Source of the DNA: Theodoxus fluviatilis
Lineage: Eukaryota > Mollusca > Gastropoda > Cycloneritida > Neritidae
NCBI GenBank assembly: GCA_034096865.1
Contig: JAWQFJ010014659.1
Span: 1-20,000 of the forward strand
Length of the DNA stretch: 20,000 nucleotides
Direction: 5' to 3'
This document shows, piece after piece, positions 14,542 through 20,000 of this stretch. The translations under genes were made by a program, and so were the position numbers. The notes below the pieces were generated by a model. That model was not told the origin of the DNA. It was given only the letters and a program-made list of their open reading frames with translations, and searched no databases. Within the stretch, counting starts at the first letter, position 1, and each line of letters starts with the position of its first letter.

Positions 14542-16244
14542 AATGGGATGAGAGTGCTGGACAATGGGATGAGAGTGCTGGACAATGGGATGAGAGTGCT
14601 GGACAGTGGGATGAGAGTGCTGGACAGTGGGATGAGAGTGCTGGACAGTGAGATGAGAGTGCTGGACAATGGGATGAGAGTGCTGGACAGTGGGATGAGA
14701 GTGCTAGACAACGGGATGAGAGTGCTGGACAATGGGATGAGAGTGCTGGACAGTGGGATGAGAGTGCTGGACAATGGGATGAGAGTGCTGGACAGTGGGA
14801 TGAGAGTGCTGGACAATGGGATGAGAGTGCTGGACAATGGGATGAGAGTGCTGGACAGTGGGATGAGAGTGCTGGACAGTGGGATGAGAGTGCTGGACAA
14901 TGGGATGAGAGTGCTGGACAATGGGATGAGAGTGCTGGACAATGGAATGAGAGTGCTTGACAATGGGATGAGAGTGCTGGACAATGGGATGAGAGTGCTG
15001 GACAATGGGATGAGAGTGCTGGACAATGGGATGAGAGTGCTGGACAATGGGATGAGAGTGCTGGACAGTGGGACGAGAGTGCTGGACAATGGGATGAGAG
15101 TGCTGGACAGTGGGATGAAAGTGCTGGACAATGGGATGAGAGTGCTGGACAGTGGGATGAGAGTGCTGGACAATGGGATGAGAGTGCTGGACAGTGGGAT
15201 GAGAGTGCTGGACAATGGGATGAGAGTGCTGGACAGTGGGATGAGAGTGCTGGACAATGGGATGAGAGTGCTGGACAGTGGGATGAGAGTGCTGGACAAT
15301 GGGATGACAGTGCTGGACAGTGGGATGAGAGTGCTGGACAGTGGGATGAGAGTGCTGGACAGTGGGATGAGAGTGCTGGACAATGGTATGAGAGTGCTGG
15401 ACAATGGGATGAGAGTGCTGGACAGTGGGATGAGAGTGCTGGACAATGGGATGAGAGTGCTGGACAATGGGATGAGAGTGCTGGACAATGGGATGAGAGT
15501 GCTGGACAATGGGATGAGAGTGCTGGACAATGGGATGAGAGTGCTGGACAATGGGATGAGAGTGCTGGACAGTGGGATGAGAGTGCTGGACAATGGGATG
15601 AGAGTGCTGGACAGTGGGATGAGAGTGCTGGACAATGGGATGAGAGTGCTGGACAATGGGATGAGAGTGCTGGACAATGGGATGAGAGTGCTGGACAATG
15701 GATGAGAGTGCTGGACAATGGGATGAGAGTGCTGGACAGTGGGATGAGAGTGCTGGACAATGGGATGAGAGTGCTGCACAGTGGGATGAGAGTGCTGGAC
15801 AGTGGGATGAGAGTGCTGGACAATGGGATGAGAGTGCTGGACAGTGGGATGAGAGTGCTGGACAATGGGATGAGAGTGCTGGACAATGGGATGAGAGTGC
15901 TGGACAATGGGATGAGAGTGCTGGACAGTGGGATGAGAGTGCTGGACAATGGGATGAGAGTGCTGGACAGTGGGATGAGAGTGCTGGACAATGGGATGAG
16001 AGTGCTGGACAATGGGATGAGAGTGCTGGACAGTGGGATGAGAGTGCTGGACAGTGGGATGAGAGTGCTGGACAGTGGGATGAGAGTGCTGGACAGTGGG
16101 ATGAGAGTGCTGGACAGTGGGATGAGAGTGCTGGACAATGGGATGAGAGTGCTGGACAGTGGGATGAGAGTGCTGGACAGTGGGATGAGAGTGCTGGACA
16201 GTGGGATGAGAGTGCTGGACAGTGGGATGAGAGTGCTGGACAAT
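14542..16244 (+). repeat. 21-bp minisatellite, about 81 copies
   Basis: Unit gatgagagtgctggacaatg plus G, with CAATGG and CAGTGG as the main alternatives and rare private changes. One unit near 15700 has lost a G (20 bp). Unit length is a multiple of 3 and free of stops on both strands, giving spurious frames of 385-574 codons (MRVLDNG, DESAGQW, SSTLIPL, PALSSHC); the 1-bp loss swaps them. Confidence 0.98.
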
Positions 16245-16440
16245 GGGCGACAGAGGTTAGTGCAGTATGACGTTGGTGGCTGTGTTACAATGCTGGTTTC
16301 GGGAAGGGGGCGACAGAGGTTAGTGCAGTATGACGTTGGTGGCTGTGTTACAATGCTGGTTTCGGGAAGGGGGCGACAGAGGTTAGTGCAGCATGACGTT
16401 GGTGGCTGTGTTACAATGCTGGTTTCGGGAAGGGGGCGAC
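16245..16440 (+). repeat. 63-bp tandem repeat, 3 copies
   Basis: Units start at 16245, 16308 and 16371 with gggcgacagaggttagtgca and end ggtttcgggaagg; a seven-base partial follows. Nearly identical: one gtatg/gcatg difference. It abuts the 21-bp array, sharing GGG at the junction. Confidence 0.97.
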
Positions 16441-16540
16441 AAAGATAAGGATTTCCACTTCCATTGGAAGGCAGGACCAGGAACGCTGAGGGTTAAAGGT
16501 TATTGCACACTGCTCTTTAGATAACACTAGATGGTTTACC

Positions 16541-17562
16541 CGTCTCCACCTTTTTCCGTCTCCACCTTTTCCCGTCTCCACCTTTTCCCATCTCCACCTT
16601 TTCACGTCTCCACCTTTTCCCGTCTCCACCTTTTTCCGTCTCCACCTTTTCCCGTCTCCACCTTTTCCCATCTCCACCTTTTCACGTCTCCACCTTTTCC
16701 CGTCTCCACCTTTTCCCGTCTCCACCTTTTCCCGTCTCCACCTTTTCCCGTCTCCACCTTTTCCCGTCTCCACCTTTTCCCATCTCCACCTTTTCCCGTC
16801 TCCACCTTTTCCCGTCTCCACCTTTTCCCGTCTCCGCCTTTTCCCGTCTCCACCTTTTTCCGTCTCCACCTTTTCCCGTCTCCACCTTTTCCCGTCTCCA
16901 CCTTTTCCCGTCTCCACCTTTTCCCATCTCCACCTTTTCCCGTCTCCACCTTTTCCCATCTCCACCTTTTTCCGTCTCCACCTTTTCCCGTACTCCACCT
17001 TTTCCCGTCTCCACCTTTTCCCGTCTCCACCTTTTCCCGTCTCCACCTTTTCCCGTCTCCACCTTTTCCCGTCTCCACCTTTTCCCGTCTCCACCTTTTC
17101 CCGTCTCCACCTTTTCCCATCTCCACCTTTTCCCGTCTCCACCTTTTCCCATCTCCACCTTTTCCCGTCTCCACCTTTTCCCGTCTCCACCTTTTCCCGT
17201 CTCCACCTTTTCCCGTCTCCACCTTTTCCCGTCTCCACCTTTTCCCATCTCCACCTTTTCCCGTCTCCACCTTTTCCCGTCTCCACCTTTTCCCATCTCC
17301 ACCTTTTCCCGTCTCCACCTTTTCCCGTCTCCACCTTTTCCCATCTCCACCTTTTCCCGTCTCCACCTTTTCCCGTCTCCACCTTTTCCCGTCTCCACCT
17401 TTTCCCGTCTCCACCTTTTCCCGTCTCCACCTTTCCCATCTCCACCTTTTCCCGTCTCCACCTTTTCCCATCTCCACCTTTTCCCGTCTCCACCTTTTCC
17501 CGTCTCCACCTTTTCCCATCTCCACCTTTTCCCGTCTCCACCTTTTCCCGTCTCCACCTTTT
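16541..17562 (+). repeat. 16-bp minisatellite, about 64 copies
   Basis: Unit cgtctccaccttttcc with CATCTCC, CACGTCTCC and TTTTTCC variants. Not a multiple of 3, but stop-free in several frames on both strands, giving artefact ORFs of 330-440 codons. Confidence 0.98.
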
Positions 17563-18084
17563 CCATTTCCCTGCACGGGCGGCCGAACGCATAGAGAGGA
17601 TGAATATACAGACACAAAACCGTTTGGGTTTTATATATATAGATCTGGATCCAGACATGCTCGGCAGGCTTTTCAACCAATCAAGACGCACTTGTGTGAT
17701 TATTAGTGTGCAAAGAGCGACACAATACACACGAATTTCCAAGTAAATATTTAGAATTTAATCTGTCATCAATCCATTAATCCAGTTATTTCAATCGCCA
17801 ATTTTTTCTTTCATTATTTGTTAAAAACACACACAACAGATTCTTATTTTTTGCATCTCTTCCTGCTAACGACTACTCAATAAATTGTATCTTTCATCCA
17901 TCCATTTAATCCTTGCGTTTGTATGTTCGTTTATAAAATTTTCTTCCAATACTTTTTCATTGATCTTTTTCCATTGATAGATTTACTCGATTTTCCATCG
18001 TTGATCTCTTTGTAGTATTTGTTAATTCATTCACTCATCATTACTTTACATGTACTTATCTCGTCATTCATTCTGTCATTCAAC
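17563..18084. other. Unique AT-rich sequence
   Basis: No gene or RNA seen. Scattered ATTC/ATCC tetramers occur near 17895 and 18025-18080, too sparse to call a repeat. Confidence 0.5.
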
Positions 18085-18098
18085 AATCTATCCACTGA

Positions 18099-18272
18099 TG
18101 GATGGATGGATGGATAGCGTTTTACGGCCCATCAGCCTTGTAGGCTATTTAAGGCCATTAAGCACGAAAATCACTAGAACAGCTTAGAGTAAACGTAATC
18201 AAGTCACGGTGTCCCTAGTTATTCGCCTCTTACGAATCGCGTAGGGAGATGCGGTGGTCAATTCTTACGCCG
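18099..18272 (-). mobile_element. SINE-like retroposon Z, copy Z2, with 14-bp target duplication
   Basis: A 174-bp element in minus orientation: on the minus strand it runs from cggcgtaagaattgacc through gaatcgtaag-type sequence to ggccgtaaaacgctatcc and a (ATCC)n tail. It is flanked by identical aatctatccactga at 18085-18098 and 18273-18286. Homologous to Z1 over its length and to Z3. The clear duplication and simple-repeat tail support target-primed insertion. Confidence 0.85.
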
Positions 18273-18292
18273 AATCTATCCACTGACGTAAA

Positions 18293-18565
18293 CTCTGTGA
18301 GCTGGGGGGAGATTAGACCCTGTGAGCTGGGGGGAGATTAGACCCTGTGAGCTGGGGGGAGATTAGACTCTGTGAGCTGGGGGGAGATTAGACCCTGTGA
18401 GCTGGGTAGAGATTAGACCCTGTGAGCTGAGGGGAGATTAGACCCTGTGAGCTGGGGGTAGATTAGGCCCTGTGAGCTGGGGGGAGATTAGACCCTGTGA
18501 GCTGGGGGGAGATTAGACCCTGTGAGCTGGGGAGAGATTAGACCCTGTGAGCTGGGGGGAGATTA
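18293..18565 (+). repeat. 25-bp minisatellite, left part (about 11 copies)
   Basis: Unit gagattagaccctgtgagct plus GGGGG, with occasional changes (gggtag, gaggg, taggcc). It begins six bases after the Z2 target duplication. Interrupted by a LINE fragment at 18566 and continued at 18849. Confidence 0.97.
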
Positions 18566-18848
18566 TGTATGTATGTATGTATGTATTTTCATTTTTACTG
18601 CGCCAATATCACGATAAACATGCTCATGGCGCGACAAGACGAAATAAAAAAGTTTTGAGGCCAGTTTTAAATGCGGCCAAGGATGGACTAACCCTCAGAC
18701 CCTGAGGAAGTTGGTTCCAGAGTCTCGGTCCAACAACGCTGAAGGAGCGGTCACCGAAGCTCCGTAACCTTGTTTGTGGGACAATCAATAGTCTTCTTTT
18801 TGAGGAACGGAGATTCCTTGTGGGGTTGTGAGGTCTAAGGAGTTCTCC
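18566..18848 (-). mobile_element. 5'-truncated LINE inserted into the 25-bp array
   Basis: A 283-bp insertion flanked by gagatta (18559-18565 and 18849-18855). Removing it and one flank copy restores an unbroken array unit. On the minus strand it consists of the end of an ORF, a short 3' untranslated region (ttggcgcagtaaaaatg), and a (ATAC)n tail at 18566-18586. The simple-repeat tail and truncated 5' end are typical of CR1/L2-type non-LTR elements; the clade is an inference. Confidence 0.85.
18624..18848 (-). pseudogene. C-terminal fragment of LINE ORF2 (reverse transcriptase protein)
   Basis: Minus frame of 74 codons from the truncation point to TGA (18624-18626). It reads GELLRPHNPTRNLRSS..., then RLRSFGDRSFSVVGPRLWNQ LPQGLR and LAAFKTGLKTFLF. 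The pattern SFSV-GPRLWN-LP followed about 15 residues later by F-K--LKT-LF is the familiar carboxy-terminal end of ORF2 in CR1/L2/Jockey-type retrotransposons, downstream of the catalytic domain. No catalytic residues are present and there is no start codon, so it is a dead-on-arrival fragment. The frame has no stop or frameshift, suggesting a fairly recent insertion, although a 74-codon frame can survive by chance. Confidence 0.85.
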
Positions 18849-19357
18849 GAGATTAGACCCTGTGAGCTGGGGGAGATTAGACCCTGTGAGCTGGAGAGAG
18901 ATTAGACCCTGTGAGCTGGGGGGAGATTAGACCCTGTGAGCTGGGGGGAGATTAGACCCTGTGAGCTGGGGGGAGATTAGACTCTGTGAGCTGGGGAGAG
19001 ATTAGACCATGTGAGCTGGGGGGAGATTAGACCCTGTGAGCTGGGGGGAGATTATACCCTGTGAGCTGGGGGGAGATTAGACCCTGTGAGCTGGGGGGAG
19101 ATTAGACCCTGTGAGCTGGGGGAGATTAGACCCTGTGAGCTGGGGGGAGATTAGACCCTGTGAGCTGGGGGGAGATTAGACCCTGTGAGCTGGGGGGAGA
19201 TTAGACCCTGTGAGCTGGGGGGAGATTAGACCCTGTGAGCTGGGGGGAGATTAGACCCTGTGAGCTGGGGGGAGATTAGACCCTGTGAGCTGGGGGAGAT
19301 TAGACCCTGTGAGCTGGGGGAGATTAGACCCTGTGAGCTGGGGGGAGATTAGACCCT
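18849..19357 (+). repeat. 25-bp minisatellite, right part (about 20 copies)
   Basis: Continuation of the array left of the LINE, same unit, with several 24-bp copies that have one G fewer and few point changes (gactctg, gaccatg, ttatacc). Copies near the right end are almost identical, while the left part has more variants. Confidence 0.97.
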
Positions 19358-19420
19358 CCTTTACTTTCCACGCGGTTTGCAGGGAGCGAATAGCAAGAGA
19401 AATCGAGACTTGTCTCTCTT

Positions 19421-20000
19421 GCTCTAATCAGCTCTGATCAGCTCTATTCAGCTCTATTCAGCTCTATTCAGCTCTATTCAGCTCTAATCAGCTCTAATCA
19501 GCTCTAATCAGCTCTGATCAGCTCTAATCAGCTCTATTCAGCTCTATTCAGCTCTAATCAGCTCTGATCAGCTCTAATCAGCTCTATTCAGCTCTAATCA
19601 TCTCTATTCAGCTCTAGTCATCTCTAATCAGCTCTATTCAGCTCTAATCAGCTCTGATCAGCTCTAATCAGCTCTAATCAGCTCTAATCATCTCTATTCA
19701 GCTCTAGTCATCTCTAATCAGCTCTATTCAGCTCTAATCAGCTCTGATGAGCTCTAATCAGCTCTAATCAGCTCTAATCATCTCTATTCAGCTCTAGTCA
19801 TCTCTAATCAGCTCTATTCAGCTCTAATCAGCTCTGATCAGCTCTAATCAGCTCTAATCATCTCTATTCAGCTCTAGTCATCTCTAATCAGCTCTATTCA
19901 GCTCTAATCAGCTCTATTCAGCTCTATTCAGCTCTATTCAGCTCTAATCAGCTCTAATCAGCTCTAATCAGCTCTAATCAGCTCTATTCAGCTCTAATCA
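19421..20000 (+). repeat. 10-bp minisatellite, at least 58 copies, runs off the window
   Basis: Unit gctctaatca with gctctattca, gctctgatca, tctctattca, gctctagtca and tctctaatca variants and no length change. Variants recur in a fixed order every 90 bp (tctctattca at 19601, 19691, 19781, 19861). The array continues past 20000. Confidence 0.98.

Noticed and set aside
14505..16448. Frames of 385-574 codons on both strands with 7-residue repeats
   Set aside because: A 21-bp stop-free unit explains them. Both strands and several frames are open together, which a real gene would not require.
16411..17742. Lys/Arg/Gly-rich and Ser/Pro/Phe-rich frames of 330-443 codons
   Set aside because: Products of the 16-bp minisatellite read in several frames.
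18293..19357. G-quadruplex array in the 25-bp repeat (runs of 5-6 G)
   Set aside because: G runs are 19-20 bases apart, too far for standard quadruplex loops, and each unit has only one run.

Overview
This is eukaryotic, almost certainly animal, nuclear DNA. The signs are spliced exons with GT/AG boundaries, SINE- and LINE-like retroposons with target-site duplications, TIR elements, and a very high load of micro- and minisatellites. A lophotrochozoan, perhaps a gastropod mollusc, is my best guess, from the overall style and the LINE/SINE tails; it is an inference only. The long open frames in the window are almost all artefacts of tandem repeats whose unit lacks stop codons. By my coordinates about 11 kb of the 20 kb is tandem repeat.

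The one gene I can support is split and lies on the minus strand, reading from right to left. Four exons (13728-13968, 9547-9618, 6100-6231, 4949-5069) have consensus splice sites, and their phases join without a break (1, 1, 1, then 2). They encode about 188 residues: an extracellular-looking beta-rich segment followed by three hydrophobic helices. A possible last coding exon (150-186) fits the phase, and a second strong acceptor sits at the left edge. The 5' part of the gene lies beyond position 20000 or was not seen. I do not recognise the family.

Layout, left to right: (CA)n; a SINE whose (ATTC)n tail has grown (614-1040); a TIR element carrying a 14-bp minisatellite (1247-2852); compound microsatellites and an (ACC/ACT) tract (2920-3983); a small 27-bp array; two arrays of one 10-bp unit in opposite orientation (4237-4648); exon D; a tRNA-like SINE; exon C; triplet and heptamer repeats; 41 copies of a 44-bp unit and 8 of a 38-bp unit (7038-9171); exon B; a second SINE copy with target-site duplications; a second TIR element whose right terminus has become a 27-bp minisatellite (9972-11725); a second tRNA-like SINE; a degenerate 60-bp repeat; exon A; a TG/CG microsatellite; a 21-bp array (14542-16244); a 63-bp triplicate; a 16-bp array (16541-17562); a third SINE copy with a 14-bp target-site duplication; a 25-bp array split by a 5'-truncated LINE (18293-19357); and a 10-bp array that runs off the right end.

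The arrays and mobile elements between positions 187 and 13727 fill introns of the minus-strand gene. Several arrays appear to have been seeded by mobile elements: microsatellites from SINE tails, and minisatellites within or at the ends of TIR elements. I see no prokaryotic system, CRISPR array or new enzymatic cassette.
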